From an uncultured Dermabacter sp. (GTDB taxonomy: Bacteria; Actinomycetota; Actinomycetes; Actinomycetales; Dermabacteraceae): DNA of 64,000 bases. Below are positions 18,178-26,720 of this stretch, one piece after another (the stretch's first letter is position 1; each line of letters begins with the position of its first letter). The notes beneath the pieces are model-generated. The model saw nothing but the letters and a program-made list of their open reading frames with translations. It did no database searches and was not told the origin of the DNA. The translations under genes were made by a program, and so were the position numbers. The stretch lies in contig CAMXWV010000011.1 of NCBI GenBank assembly GCA_947252755.1, positions 1 to 64,000 on the forward strand, read 5' to 3'.

Positions 18178-18498
18178 TCAGACGCTCTGGCCGACATCCC
18201 AGAAGAACTGGATCAGAGTCACCGAGGCGCCACAGATCACCGCGGCACCGCAGGAGATGAGAACGCCGAGCTTCGCCCTCCCCGCGAGATGCGGGTTCGA
18301 GGAATTGGAGCCGAAGCCCCAGACGATGGCCGAGATGATCAGCGCCAGAACGCTGAGGATGAGACCGATGGTCATCACGGCACCGACGATGGTGCGCAGC
18401 TGGGCGATACCCGGAAGGCCGTCGTCATTCGGGGCGATATCGATATTCGCCGCGAGCAGTTCCGGGGCCGCGAGAGCGAAGGTCAGGAAGTCGAGCAC
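18178..18498 (-). CDS. DUF6112-like small membrane protein (pilin/VirB2-like), copy 1
   Basis: A 106-residue protein. The GTG at 18498 is chosen because AGGAG precedes it by seven bases; an ATG ten codons upstream lacks a clear site. Layout: a short hydrophobic N-terminus (FLTFALAAPELLAAN), the conserved PNDDGLPGIAQLRTIVG segment, a first helix (MTIGLILSVLALIISAIVWG), the NSSNPHLAGRAK turn, and a second helix (LGVLISCGAAVICGASVTLI). Two helices separated by a basic turn recall VirB2/TrbC pilins and match the DUF6112 family found with SCO6880/6881 genes. It probably forms part of the conjugation surface or channel. A second copy lies upstream. Confidence 0.8.
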   Translation of the reverse strand: MLDFLTFALAAPELLAANIDIAPNDDGLPGIAQLRTIVGAVMTIGLILSVLALIISAIVWGFGSNSSNPHLAGRAKLGVLISCGAAVICGASVTLIQFFWDVGQSV

Positions 18499-18966
18499 GA
18501 GAGCACTCCTCACACAGAGTTCCCGCATCGAGGCGGGGTTGATGAGCGGAAACGGGGTCGCTCATCAGGTGCCCGCCACCACCCCTGCGAAGCGAGCGCC
18601 CCACCGCGCCGTTGCAGAGGTCCCCGCGCACCGGGTCCAGGGCAAAAGCGAGCGAGAGGGTTGCGACCTCCGCGCACGGCGTGACCGATGACCGCGGAGA
18701 ACGGCTGGTCACTCAGGTCCGCGGTGACAGTCCAGCTGGAGTGAGGCGGCGCCCACGACGCAGGCGTGGACGGCGCCCGCGCCCTCAGCGAGAAACGGTT
18801 CCGTCCGACGCGATCACTCATCGATGAGTGAGTGCGTGACCGGCTACCCCGGTGGTCAGCCGACGATCAGGCACGTGGGCGCAGGGGCGGTCCGGGAGCA
18901 AGGAGCAGCAGGGAGGGCGAGCCGGTGGGCAGCGATTACGGGTGCAGTTCCGGGTGGTGGTGTGGG
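18499..18966. other. 468-base gap between the two pilin-like genes
   Basis: No convincing gene. Reverse-strand open frames here are arginine/proline-rich and lack ribosome sites. The stretch contains two copies of the recurring motif, read on the minus strand as GGGCACCTGA (18565-18574) and GGACCTGA (18713-18720). Its length and location suggest a leader or promoter region for the downstream pilin-like gene, but no clear -35/-10 pair is visible. Confidence 0.5.
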
Positions 18967-19233
18967 TCAGAGTTGCTCGCCGATGGCGATCAGCCAGTTC
19001 ATCCACGCGATTCCGCACCCACCCAGTGCCGCGGCGCCGAGGGCGACCAGCACTCCGGTCTTGGCCTTGGATGCGGCCGCGGCGTGGCCGGTGGCCGCGG
19101 CGATGGCCCAGACGACGGCCGAGACGATCAGCATCAGCACCGCGGTGACCAGGATGAACATCAGCAGCGCGCCGATCACGGTCTCGAGGTCGGTGAGGCC
19201 GTCGAGCCCACCGAAGTCCGGGGTCACGTTCAT
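18967..19233 (-). CDS. DUF6112-like small membrane protein, copy 2
   Basis: An 88-residue protein with the same layout as the copy at 18178-18498 but without the hydrophobic N-terminal extension. It has DLETVIGALLMFILVTAVLM, a helix ending VSAVVWAIAAATG, a basic turn (AAAASKAKTG) and a second helix (VLVALGAAALGGCGIAWMNW). The shared patterns are the V-G-A-L before helix 1, VSAVVW/ISAIVW, the K-x-G-V-L-(V/I) start of helix 2, and a terminal WL.AIGEQL/FWDVGQSV. Two non-identical pilin-like subunits next to each other suggest either a major and minor subunit or specialisation after duplication. Confidence 0.72.
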   Translation of the reverse strand: MNVTPDFGGLDGLTDLETVIGALLMFILVTAVLMLIVSAVVWAIAAATGHAAAASKAKTGVLVALGAAALGGCGIAWMNWLIAIGEQL

Positions 19234-19388
19234 CGCCGCACCACCGATGCCAGCGAAGAGTCACGATGCTCCATATCCATATCCGGCAGGTACACCGCCA
19301 CCACCGACCACGATCCTGCCCAGAGGCGAACAGCCCGACCACCGGTTCGCCTGCGGCGGGCGCGGTCCCGGCGCGACCCGGGATCTGG

Positions 19389-19787
19389 CTACATGCCCAG
19401 TGGCGGTGGGCCCATGCGGCGCTGGCCTGCGGGAGGAAGCGCCCAAGGCACGTCGGTGGTCACCGTGCGGGGCCGAGCGACGTCGAGGTGGGTGCGCCAC
19501 CGGGTGAGGAGGTCGCGGTCGTCGGCCCAGGCGTCGCCGAGGGTGTCGGCGAAGTCGCGACGCTGGGCCCACTGCCGGTGTTCCTCGGGATCCCGGGCAC
19601 GCAGCCAGGACCGTGCTTCCTCGAGCCGGTCCAGACGGACTCGCAGCAGCCCGGTGACGGCATGGCCCATGTGCTCCGGGGCCGTGCCCGTATCGCGGTG
19701 CAGGCGCCAGGCACCGAACAACCACGCCCGGTCGCGGTTGCGTTCGGTATCGGTCAGCGCGAGGGCGTGCGCGTGCCGCCAATCCAC
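19389..19787 (-). CDS. Hypothetical protein, distant paralogue of the 19754-20068 product
   Basis: A 132-residue soluble, helix-rich protein with many Arg, Asp and Trp residues (DRAWLFGAWRLHRDTG, GHAVTGLLRVRLDRLEEARSWL, DRDLLTRWRTHLD). The WRLHRD pattern and the following helix pair are echoed in the upstream gene (QWRIHRDDPLPDHLRQAAKL). The start overlaps the upstream stop by 34 bases. No known domain is recognised; the tail is Pro/Gly-rich. It may be a small cytoplasmic accessory protein of the element. Confidence 0.5.
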   Translation of the reverse strand: MDWRHAHALALTDTERNRDRAWLFGAWRLHRDTGTAPEHMGHAVTGLLRVRLDRLEEARSWLRARDPEEHRQWAQRRDFADTLGDAWADDRDLLTRWRTHLDVARPRTVTTDVPWALPPAGQRRMGPPPLGM

Positions 19788-20068
19788 CTCGCGGCCGGAG
19801 CCCAGCCAGGCCAGGCCAGGCTCTGCGCCAGCTTCGCCGCCTGCCGCAGGTGGTCAGGAAGCGGGTCGTCACGGTGGATGCGCCACTGGCGGACCAGGTC
19901 GTGTTGGAGCCGCGTATAGGTCTCCTCGTCCTCGCTGAGGTCGGCGCCCAGCAGGGCGCGGTCCCGTCTCGCGTACTCGCCAGGGTCGATCGTCTCCAGC
20001 CAGGCGTGGGCCTGCAGCACATCGGATAGACGTGCCTCTTCCATGCCTCCGGGTTCCTCGCGTGCCAT
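19754..20068 (-). CDS. Hypothetical helical protein, paralogue of the 19389-19787 product
   Basis: A 104-residue acidic helical protein. I place the start at ATG 20068, directly after GTGCACCTGGTCGGT. The same leader (GTGCACCTGGCCGGT) directly precedes the ATG of the 22555 gene. An alternative ATG at 20044 has GGAGG almost touching it. Features are DVLQAHAWLETIDPGEYARRD and VRQWRIHRDDPLPDHLRQAA. No known domain. Confidence 0.5.
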   Translation of the reverse strand: MAREEPGGMEEARLSDVLQAHAWLETIDPGEYARRDRALLGADLSEDEETYTRLQHDLVRQWRIHRDDPLPDHLRQAAKLAQSLAWPGWAPAARWIGGTRTPSR

Positions 20069-20173
20069 ACCGACCAGGTGCACGAACCAGACACATCGCC
20101 ACCGAAAAAGAAACTGCTAGAATCTATTCAGTGCACCGATGAATGTCGCCGACGCTAACCCGACGAATACTAG

Positions 20174-21826
20174 TTATTCGCTGACGGTAATATGCAGGTG
20201 ATCGTAATGTCCGCCGGTGATATCCGAGGGGTCGTGCATTCCGCCCCCATTGTATTCCCGCCAGCCCTCGTCATCGCGCTTGAGCGACCAGATCTTCCCA
20301 TCCCAGATCAGGTATTCGACGCCAAGGGTTTCGGCATTATCCTTGACCCAGTTCGTGACATCCCACCCCAGTTCACGCTGTTCGGGAGTGGGGCGTTGCC
20401 CAATGGGATTGCCGAAAGTGATGTCACAGGCCCTCCCCAGTGGATGCTCGGATTTCGTGCCCGGGCGGGGTGAATAACACGCCCAGCTCGTGTCGGGGAA
20501 AGCGTCGAGGGTCTGCTGATAGACATGCAGCATCCGGGCGGTGATCTGCCCGTCGGTGGTGGGATCGTCGACGAGCCGGTTGGGATCGCCGTCACCGATC
20601 GGATCCGGCTCGCCGCCGGGGCCGCTGCCTCCCTCCTCGCAGCTCTCGTCATCGGGGCCACCGGGAGGGCCGCCCTCGGCCTCGGGCAGGTCGGCCGCGT
20701 CATGCTGGTTCAGCCAGGCGGCGGGATCGGTGTACTCGCCATCGGTGCCGCCCTCGCGGACTTCGAAGTGCAGGTGCGGGCCGGTGCTGTAGCCGGAGGA
20801 GCCGACGTCACCGATGTGCTGGCCAGCGCTGACCCGGTCACCGGTCTCCACGTGGATGCCGTGCTCCCACATGTGCGCGTACGCGGTCGCCACCTGCTGC
20901 CCGTCGACGTGGTGCTCGATGACGATGAGCCCGCCGTAGCCGCCAGAGAACGAGGCGACCGTGACGGTGCCGTCGGCGGTGGCGAGGATCGGCGTGCCAT
21001 CGGGAGCGGAGAAGTCCGTGCCCGTGTGCAGCTTGTATTCCCCGGTGATGGGGTGCTGGCGCATCCCGAACGGGCTGGTCATCACCCAGGTGTCCGCGGG
21101 CAGGGGGAACACGACCCGTGAGGTCTCCCCACCGGTCGCCGGTGCTGCTACGGCGGCGGCCTCGCCGGCGCCCGTGGTCGAGCCGGTGAGCGTGTCGAGG
21201 ATCGTCTCGGCGGCGGGTTCGTAGTTCTGGTAGCGGTCGGGGTAGGCGCTGACCTCGACGGCTTGGGCGGCCTCGCCCTTGTCCATGTCTTCCCAGCCGG
21301 GGATGTCGAGCAGCCCACGCGGGGAGCCGCCGTTGGGTCCGTCTGGGCCGCCGAAGAACGCCTGCGACTGGTACTGGGCATCCATCAGCTCGGCGACCGT
21401 GCCCCATCCGCTGCCAGGCCGCATCTGGAACAGGCCCAGCGAGTCGTGATCCGATCCGGTGCCGTCGTGGGGGCGGTCCTCGGAGCCGGGGACCGTGGAG
21501 TTGGCGAGCATGCGCAGGCTCGACTCGGTCAGGGCGGCCATGAGCGCGATCTGGATCCCGTCGCGGCCGACCCCGTCGATCCCGGAGCCGGTCTCGATGA
21601 TCGTCGCGGCATGGGTCAGCTGGTCCCGGTTGAGTGCGATCTGCTGGCCGTCGGCGGTGGTGACGGTGAGCTCGTCGGGAACGTCCCCGATGGTGACGCT
21701 GCCGTCCGGGTTGACGGTGCAGGTGGTGCCCGCGGCGGGGTTCATCAGCACCGCGACCCCGACCAGGCCCAGCATCGGGGCCAGCAGCACGAGCGCGAGG
21801 GCGATGATGAGCAGCTTCTTGACCAT
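20174..21826 (-). CDS. Membrane-anchored peptidoglycan hydrolase with M23 domain
   Basis: A 550-residue cell-wall enzyme that would locally open peptidoglycan for the mating channel. Residues 1-30 form a signal/anchor helix (LLIIALALVLLAPMLGLVGV). Residues ~80-230 look like a lysozyme/transglycosylase-type region (AALTESSLRML, DSLGLFQMRPGSGWG). Residues ~250-370 are an M23 metallopeptidase with HTGTDFSAPDG and HLHFEV, the usual zinc ligands. The C-terminal ~110 residues contain SEHPLGRACDITFG and a terminal GGHYDHLHITV, as in domains often fused to cell-wall peptidases in actinobacteria. It is followed six bases later in the opposite order by the TcpC-like gene, within the same operon. Confidence 0.9.
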   Translation of the reverse strand: MVKKLLIIALALVLLAPMLGLVGVAVLMNPAAGTTCTVNPDGSVTIGDVPDELTVTTADGQQIALNRDQLTHAATIIETGSGIDGVGRDGIQIALMAALTESSLRMLANSTVPGSEDRPHDGTGSDHDSLGLFQMRPGSGWGTVAELMDAQYQSQAFFGGPDGPNGGSPRGLLDIPGWEDMDKGEAAQAVEVSAYPDRYQNYEPAAETILDTLTGSTTGAGEAAAVAAPATGGETSRVVFPLPADTWVMTSPFGMRQHPITGEYKLHTGTDFSAPDGTPILATADGTVTVASFSGGYGGLIVIEHHVDGQQVATAYAHMWEHGIHVETGDRVSAGQHIGDVGSSGYSTGPHLHFEVREGGTDGEYTDPAAWLNQHDAADLPEAEGGPPGGPDDESCEEGGSGPGGEPDPIGDGDPNRLVDDPTTDGQITARMLHVYQQTLDAFPDTSWACYSPRPGTKSEHPLGRACDITFGNPIGQRPTPEQRELGWDVTNWVKDNAETLGVEYLIWDGKIWSLKRDDEGWREYNGGGMHDPSDITGGHYDHLHITVSE

Positions 21827-21832
21827 GCCGGC

Positions 21833-22555
21833 TCACCGCAGGGGGTTGTCCAGCTCGGACAGCCGCGCCACGTAACAGCTCGCCTGCCCCGTGTCGTCGG
21901 TCTGTGCTCTGGGTGTGGGGGTGCCTGGGGGTGGGCAGACCAGGAAGATCGTGAAGCTCACGGAGTGCTCGCTGGTGACGTCCTCGCCGTTCCAGACGCC
22001 GGTGCGGTGGCGGGTGCCCTCGATGGTGATCGCCGTCGCCCCGTCCGGGAGCTGGCCGGGTGGGGCCTGGGCGAGCGCGTCGTCCCAGGCGTCGGGCACA
22101 TAGGCGGAGGAGATGCTCAGGTGCTGGCGGGTGGCGTACTGGCGCAGGTCCGTCCAGGCGTCGCGGCTGGGCAGGTAGGCGGCGACATCGGAGGCGAGTC
22201 CGGCCTGCTCGGTGCCGCTCGGGTCGCCGACGTCGAGGATGACCGCCGAGTAGTCCAAGGGCATGAGCCCGGAGGCGGTGTCCCAGGCGAAGAGGGTCTC
22301 GGCGACGGTGCGCGCGAACTCCTCCGGGTCCGCGCTCGGCGGGATCGTCGCCAGCCGTCCGGGTGTCGCCGAGGGGTCCGCCGGTGAGCTCGCCGTCGGG
22401 CGCGGTGCCGGGGTGGGGTCATCAGGGGGTTCGGGTCCGAGGATCAGCCCGTAGAGGCCGGTGGCGACCAGGAGCAGTGCGGCGAGGCCGCCGGCGATGA
22501 GGGCGATCCTTCGCGCCCGGGTGCGCGGGTCAACAGGTGCGTCGGGGGTCTTCAT
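21833..22555 (-). CDS. Conjugal transfer protein with one N-terminal membrane helix
   Basis: A 240-residue bitopic protein. Basic N-terminus (DPRTRARR), one membrane helix (IALIAGGLAALLLVATGLYG), a Pro/Ser/Thr-rich linker (residues ~48-80) and an outside domain with EEFARTVAETLFAWDT and ARQHLSISSAYVPDAW-like content. This layout resembles VirB8/TcpC-type assembly factors of Gram-positive conjugation systems, which keep a small alpha/beta domain outside the membrane, but sequence motifs are too weak to be sure. It ends six bases before the peptidase start. The ATG immediately follows GTGCACCTGGCCGGT, the same leader as at the 20068 gene. Confidence 0.65.
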   Translation of the reverse strand: MKTPDAPVDPRTRARRIALIAGGLAALLLVATGLYGLILGPEPPDDPTPAPRPTASSPADPSATPGRLATIPPSADPEEFARTVAETLFAWDTASGLMPLDYSAVILDVGDPSGTEQAGLASDVAAYLPSRDAWTDLRQYATRQHLSISSAYVPDAWDDALAQAPPGQLPDGATAITIEGTRHRTGVWNGEDVTSEHSVSFTIFLVCPPPGTPTPRAQTDDTGQASCYVARLSELDNPLR

Positions 22556-22587
22556 ACCGGCCAGGTGCACCCCACCCGCCCGGGGGT

Positions 22588-23595
22588 TCAGATGGCGCGC
22601 AGGTGCTCCCGCCCGGTCCCGGCGGCCTCGCTGGGCTGTGTGCGAGCGGCGCGCAGCTCCTCGGCGAAGCGGGCGGTGGCCTCGGCGGCGGCGAAGAACT
22701 TCTCGAGCTGCTCGTCGGTGAGCCTGGCGGCCAGTTCGGTGGCGTCGTAGTGGTCCCACCAGGTGGCCAGCTGCTCGGTGTTCATCACGAACGAGCGCAT
22801 CGACCAGCGCGCAGCCGGCTCCTCGCCGCCCCCGTCAGCAACGTCGAGGTCGTCGTTGTCGGTGGTGGTGTGGCGGACCCGAGCCAGGGCGGCCTGGGCG
22901 AGCCGGTCCACCTCCTCACTGTCCCCGGTCTCGGGTGGGGGCGTTGTGGCGGCGCGGATGCGGGTGTAGGCGGGGTGGACGGGCCCTCCGGCCTCGATCT
23001 GTGTCAGCGCGGCGGCCGCGTCCTGGCGTACCTGCTCTGGCTGGTCGGGGTCGGCGGCGACGGTCTCGAGGTAGCCGATCTTCTCCAGCGTCATGAACGA
23101 GGCGCCGCCGGGAATCATCGCGGCGGCCTGCTCCCGCGCCTTGCCCGCCGGTCCTGACGGTGGTGAAAATTTTTCACCACCGTCGTGTCCACCCTCAGCG
23201 GTGGCGGAGAAGCGCGTCTGAGCCTGTCGTTTCGCGGCGTTCTCGGACATGAGCGCCTTGATCTCCCGGTACAGGGCCGCGGCCTCGCGCGGGTCGAGGT
23301 CCTTGTGGAGTTCGTTGTCGTCCTGTTCGGCCAACAGGTGCTCCAGGCGGGTCGAGACGTTCGAGCGCACCCACACGCCCACCGTCCGCCATCCCAGCTG
23401 CTTGATCGCCGCGAGCCTGCGCGCCCCGCACACGAGCACCCCGTCCGGGGTGATCGTCGGCGGCTGCAGCAGACCCTTGCGGGCGATCGAGTCCGCGAGC
23501 GCGTCGAGGTCGCCGAGATCCTGGCGGTGCCGGTGACCGACGATGATCGACTCGACCGCCCGGTCGAGCACGATTTCCCCCGAGTGCGTGCTCAC
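22588..23595 (-). CDS. ParB-like nuclease/partition-domain protein
   Basis: A 335-residue protein whose first ~120 residues form a ParB N-terminal domain: VLDRAVESIIVGHRHRQDLG, LADSIARKGLLQPPTI, VLVCGARRLAAIKQLGW (the ParB CTPase GxRR-type box) and a helix starting ERLEHLLAEQD-like sequence. The central part continues with helices as in ParB, and the C-terminus is a helical region. No partner ParA gene is visible nearby, so it may act in stable inheritance, replication control or gene regulation of the element. Its start overlaps the stop of the upstream gene by four bases. Confidence 0.82.
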   Translation of the reverse strand: MSTHSGEIVLDRAVESIIVGHRHRQDLGDLDALADSIARKGLLQPPTITPDGVLVCGARRLAAIKQLGWRTVGVWVRSNVSTRLEHLLAEQDDNELHKDLDPREAAALYREIKALMSENAAKRQAQTRFSATAEGGHDGGEKFSPPSGPAGKAREQAAAMIPGGASFMTLEKIGYLETVAADPDQPEQVRQDAAAALTQIEAGGPVHPAYTRIRAATTPPPETGDSEEVDRLAQAALARVRHTTTDNDDLDVADGGGEEPAARWSMRSFVMNTEQLATWWDHYDATELAARLTDEQLEKFFAAAEATARFAEELRAARTQPSEAAGTGREHLRAI

Positions 23596-24467
23596 GCCGG
23601 TGCTCCTCCCGGCGCCGACAGCGCGATCGTGAGCACGAGGTCGTCATCGCGCAGCAGCACCGGCACGGTCTCGCCGATGAGCAGGCGCAGCAAGATGCCC
23701 TTGCCCAGCCCGGTCGCGGCGTAGGCCGGGTTCGGGTTGCCGAGCAGGACCTTCAGCAGGGCCGACCACGACTTCTTCGGCAGGTCAAGCAGAGCGCGGG
23801 CATGCCGGTCCCGGCGTAGCGCCTCGTAGGCGGTCTGCCTGCTCCCGGCCCGGGCCAGGGCCTGGCACACGTGCTCGATACCGGCCCGGGCTGCCGGTTC
23901 GGGCCATTCCAGGCGGATGAACAAGCGGATCGCCTCGTCCATGGCCGCGCTCGCGCTCATCGCCGTGTCCGCAAGCGCCGTGGCCGGTTCCTCGGCCTCG
24001 TCGCCGAGGTGGTGGTCGGTGACCTGGAAGGCGGGGTGGAAGTCGATGAGCGGGTTGTCCTCGTCGCGGTCGGCGAAGCGTTCGGCGTCATGGAAGACGG
24101 AGAACTCGGGGCGGCGGGCCTGGTGGGTGGAGCAGAGCATGCCCTGCCCGCGCTCTTCGGCGACGCAGGTGATGCGCACGGCGTGCGTGACCACCGCCCA
24201 CGGGTCGCCGGCCTCCCGGGTGGCGCGTTTGCGCATCACCTCGAACGCCGCGGTCACGGCCTCCCAGGGGTCGAGGTGATGCTTCTGGGCCAGGGCCCGG
24301 TACTTCTCCGCGGTGAACTGCATCAGCTCCGCGGCGACCGGGTCGTGAATCCATGCCCCCGGCCCGGCCTGGTGGAGCCGGTGCAAGAGCTTCCGCAGTC
24401 CCTCGCTGCTCGTGAAGTCTTCGCCCCTGGGCCTGTCCTGTTTCGACTGGGTTGTGTGCGTTGTCAT
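23592..24467 (-). CDS. Hypothetical protein coupled to the ParB-like gene
   Basis: A 291-residue soluble protein with a good ribosome site (AGGAGGTGCCGACC) before ATG 24467. The frame stays open upstream for another 248 codons, but that part is arginine-rich shadow. Visible parts: a helical N-terminal region (GLRKLLHRLHQAGPGAWIHD, AAELMQFTAEKYRALAQKHH), a central block with DPWEAVTAAFEVMRKRATRE and VTHAVRITCVAEERGQGML, and a C-terminal domain rich in Leu and Arg ending LLIGETVPVLLRDDDLVL. It resembles proteins seen beside ParB-like genes in actinobacterial elements, but I do not recognise a named family. Overlap with ParB suggests coupled expression. Confidence 0.65.
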   Translation of the reverse strand: MTTHTTQSKQDRPRGEDFTSSEGLRKLLHRLHQAGPGAWIHDPVAAELMQFTAEKYRALAQKHHLDPWEAVTAAFEVMRKRATREAGDPWAVVTHAVRITCVAEERGQGMLCSTHQARRPEFSVFHDAERFADRDEDNPLIDFHPAFQVTDHHLGDEAEEPATALADTAMSASAAMDEAIRLFIRLEWPEPAARAGIEHVCQALARAGSRQTAYEALRRDRHARALLDLPKKSWSALLKVLLGNPNPAYAATGLGKGILLRLLIGETVPVLLRDDDLVLTIALSAPGGAPA

Positions 24468-24565
24468 GGTCGGCACCTCCTGCAGGACAGGTGCACGCGT
24501 GAGCCCACCGCGGGCGATGCCGCTGTCGAGGAAGACCCTGGTGTCCATGACCGTGCTCTCTTGCC

Positions 24566-24970
24566 TCAGCTCATCCCGACCCCGGAGCGGGTAGCACCAC
24601 GGTCGACGCCACCACGCCGGCCGAACGCAGCCACCGGCGACAGCTTGCGCGCGGCGGCTTTCGTCCGCTCGAGCAGCGGGTCGCGGATGCGGTGGGTCAG
24701 CTCGGTGTGCAGATCGATCCCACGCCCGGCGACACGGGAGGTCTGCCGCGACATCAGGTCCGACATGCGCACCCACTCCACGCCCCGGGCCCGGTGCTTC
24801 TGGGCCTTCTCCACCTCGTCGGTCTTCTCGGTGACGCTGGCTTCTTCCACCGCGTCCGGCGTTCCAGCCGGCTCCAGCCCCGACTCCGGTCCCGTCTTCG
24901 TCTCGTGCGGTTCCCGGGCGCGTTCCTGCTCGTAAGGATCGGGGCGCTCGAGGTCGTCCTGACTGCTCAT
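24566..24970 (-). CDS. Hypothetical charged protein
   Basis: A 134-residue, highly charged protein. The ATG at 24970 is preceded by GGAAGGAGATCCGCG. The first half is Glu/Asp/Pro-rich and probably disordered. The second half is basic and helical (VEWVRMSDLMSRQTSRVAG, DLHTELTHRIRDPLLERTKA). It overlaps the upstream gene as ATGA. No known domain is recognised; the layout (acidic disordered head, basic helical tail) is common for small DNA- or membrane-associated accessory proteins. Confidence 0.6.
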   Translation of the reverse strand: MSSQDDLERPDPYEQERAREPHETKTGPESGLEPAGTPDAVEEASVTEKTDEVEKAQKHRARGVEWVRMSDLMSRQTSRVAGRGIDLHTELTHRIRDPLLERTKAAARKLSPVAAFGRRGGVDRGATRSGVGMS

Positions 24971-25797
24971 CGCGGATCTCCTTCCGTCTCTGGCGAGGAG
25001 CCGGTCTCTTCCTGCTCCCCGGTGGTATCGGAGAGGTACTCGCGGCCAAGCCAGCGCCCCACCGTGCTCGGATGCACCTCGAGCTCGGCGGCGATACGCC
25101 GGTTCGACCACCCCTCAGCACGCAACACGGCCGCCCGCTCACGCCGATCCGACCCGCCCGGCACCTCGCTGCTCGCCGTGCTCTTCGGATCGGCATCTGT
25201 TCTCGATGCATCGCCCGCCGCGCCGCTGTCGGTTTCTCTCGTGTGCGCGTTGTCGGTGGCCGAGGACGGCTCCGGAGGTGCGGTTTGGAGCGGCGCAGGC
25301 AAGGCGGGGCCTACCGGAGTGCTGATGCCTTGTGGGCCCGGGTCAGGAACGGTCGTCTGCGGCGCCGGGGTGGGTGGGCTGCCGGGCTGGGTCGAGCGGA
25401 TGAGCACGGTCGTCAGGTGGGTGCTCGCCAACAGCGTGATCGGCGGCACCGCGGCGACCACGGCGGCCAGGGCCGCGGGCACGTTCGAGGCTCCGGCGAC
25501 GACCGCGTGCAGCGCGTTCGCCGTCACCGACACCACCGCGCCGGCGACCAGGAGCGACCACGGGTACCACGCCGTGCGGTGCCCGTCCAAGGCGACCGCC
25601 GCGACCGTGGAGACCACGATCAGCCCATCGACCAGCAGCGGCCACGTCCATGCCTGCTCTGCCGCGATCCCGGAGCGGTGAGCGAGATCCGCCAGCGCCG
25701 TGAACGACAGCCAGAACGCCCCGGCCGCGATCATGATCGTGCCGCCAGCTGCGATCACTACCGGCCATCGACGATCCCCTGACAGCATGGCCATCAC
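24967..25797 (-). CDS. DUF2637-like membrane protein with C-terminal helix-turn-helix
   Basis: A 276-residue protein with four N-terminal membrane helices: PVVIAAGGTIMIAAGAFWLS, WTWPLLVDGLIVVSTVAAVA, SLLVAGAVVSVTANALHAVV and PAALAAVVAAVPPITLLAST. These match DUF2637, which is frequent on actinobacterial plasmids and ICEs and is related to Spd spread proteins. A Pro/Ser/Thr-rich linker leads to a C-terminal helix-turn-helix (AAVLRAEGWSNRRIAAELE, then HPSTVGRWL). It may sense membrane state or assist intramycelial or cell-cell spread of the element. ATGA overlaps link it to both neighbours. Three possible starts (MMAML) lie within four codons. Confidence 0.82.
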   Translation of the reverse strand: MMAMLSGDRRWPVVIAAGGTIMIAAGAFWLSFTALADLAHRSGIAAEQAWTWPLLVDGLIVVSTVAAVALDGHRTAWYPWSLLVAGAVVSVTANALHAVVAGASNVPAALAAVVAAVPPITLLASTHLTTVLIRSTQPGSPPTPAPQTTVPDPGPQGISTPVGPALPAPLQTAPPEPSSATDNAHTRETDSGAAGDASRTDADPKSTASSEVPGGSDRRERAAVLRAEGWSNRRIAAELEVHPSTVGRWLGREYLSDTTGEQEETGSSPETEGDPR

Positions 25798-26720
25798 AGC
25801 CCCCGACCTACCGCTGTTGCGGGCTGAACGGTTCGCCGCACCGACTGCTCCGGCGGACCATCGGCAGAGGCGTGCCCGTGTGCCGGGCCGGAGACCGTGC
25901 GGTAGGCCGATCGCACCGTCCGGGTGACCTCCCGGTCACCGAGCCCAGCGTGTCCCGCGGCGTCGGCGAGGACGTCGAGGGCATCCGAGGGGGCGACCCC
26001 GTTCTCGGCCAGGCGGCAGGCCGCCCAGAACAGGCCCGCGTTGCGTTCGCCCTCCTGCCGGTTCGCCACCCAAGCGGCCAGGCGTTCGGCATCGGCCTCG
26101 CGCCGGAGTCCTGGATTCGCCACCGGCCGGGGTGCGGGCCGGGGGTCGAGGAAGTTCCGCAGCGCCTCGGAGTCGATCGTCGACGACGGGCCGGGATTGA
26201 CCGACTCGACCCGGTAGGAGACCGTCGACCCGGAGACGGACCGCAGGGAGGGCGGGACGATGACGTACCCGCCGTCACCCCGGAAGTCCACGCCCGCCCG
26301 CCCGGCCTGCCACGAGCGCTGCTCGACACCCGGCGCCGCAGGATAGTAGGCGTGCATACCACCTGTGGGGGTGCGCACCAGCATCTCCCACCCGGACACG
26401 AGCCCGGCCTGCTGCGCCCGGCGCATCGCCTGATACCCATCGACCCGCCCGTGTCGGTCGACGTCGACAGCGACTATGCCCGATGCCTGACCGGTGGGGA
26501 TGCCGATCGATGCCAGCGGCGCATGCCGCCACCACGTCTCGACCTGGTCGAGGTTCGTGCTTGCGTCGTGAAACCCGCGCGGTGTGAGAGGTCGCTTCTC
26601 GTACGGTACGCAGGGGAAGACTGGCATCCCCGACCGAGCGAGCTCCCGGGCCGTTGTCGACAGCGACCAAGACTCATTCAGGTGCACCAGGACTGCGGAG
26701 ACCGCATCGTGCTCAGCCAC
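25794..26720 (-). CDS. Bifunctional DNA primase/polymerase (Prim-Pol) N-terminal domain protein
   Basis: A 308-residue protein probably used for replication of the element after transfer. Prim-Pol motifs are visible: an N-terminal ELARSGMPVFPCVPYEKRP segment, WWRHAPLASIGIPTG, then IVAVDVDRHGRVDGY (the metal-binding Asp pair), TPTGGMHAYYPA and GVDFRGDGGYVIVPPSL. A C-terminal helical part (GERNAGLFWAACRLAENG) is usual for plasmid-type members. I prefer GTG 26720, with GGAGG five bases upstream. A GTG at 26687 begins inside the recurring GTGCACCTG motif and is an alternative. Overlap ATGA with the DUF2637 gene. Confidence 0.87.
   Translation of the reverse strand: MAEHDAVSAVLVHLNESWSLSTTARELARSGMPVFPCVPYEKRPLTPRGFHDASTNLDQVETWWRHAPLASIGIPTGQASGIVAVDVDRHGRVDGYQAMRRAQQAGLVSGWEMLVRTPTGGMHAYYPAAPGVEQRSWQAGRAGVDFRGDGGYVIVPPSLRSVSGSTVSYRVESVNPGPSSTIDSEALRNFLDPRPAPRPVANPGLRREADAERLAAWVANRQEGERNAGLFWAACRLAENGVAPSDALDVLADAAGHAGLGDREVTRTVRSAYRTVSGPAHGHASADGPPEQSVRRTVQPATAVGRGL

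Noticed and set aside
18510..18821. 103-codon minus-strand frame in the pilin gap
   Set aside because: Low-complexity Pro/Arg/Ser composition, no ribosome site and no similarity to known conjugation proteins.
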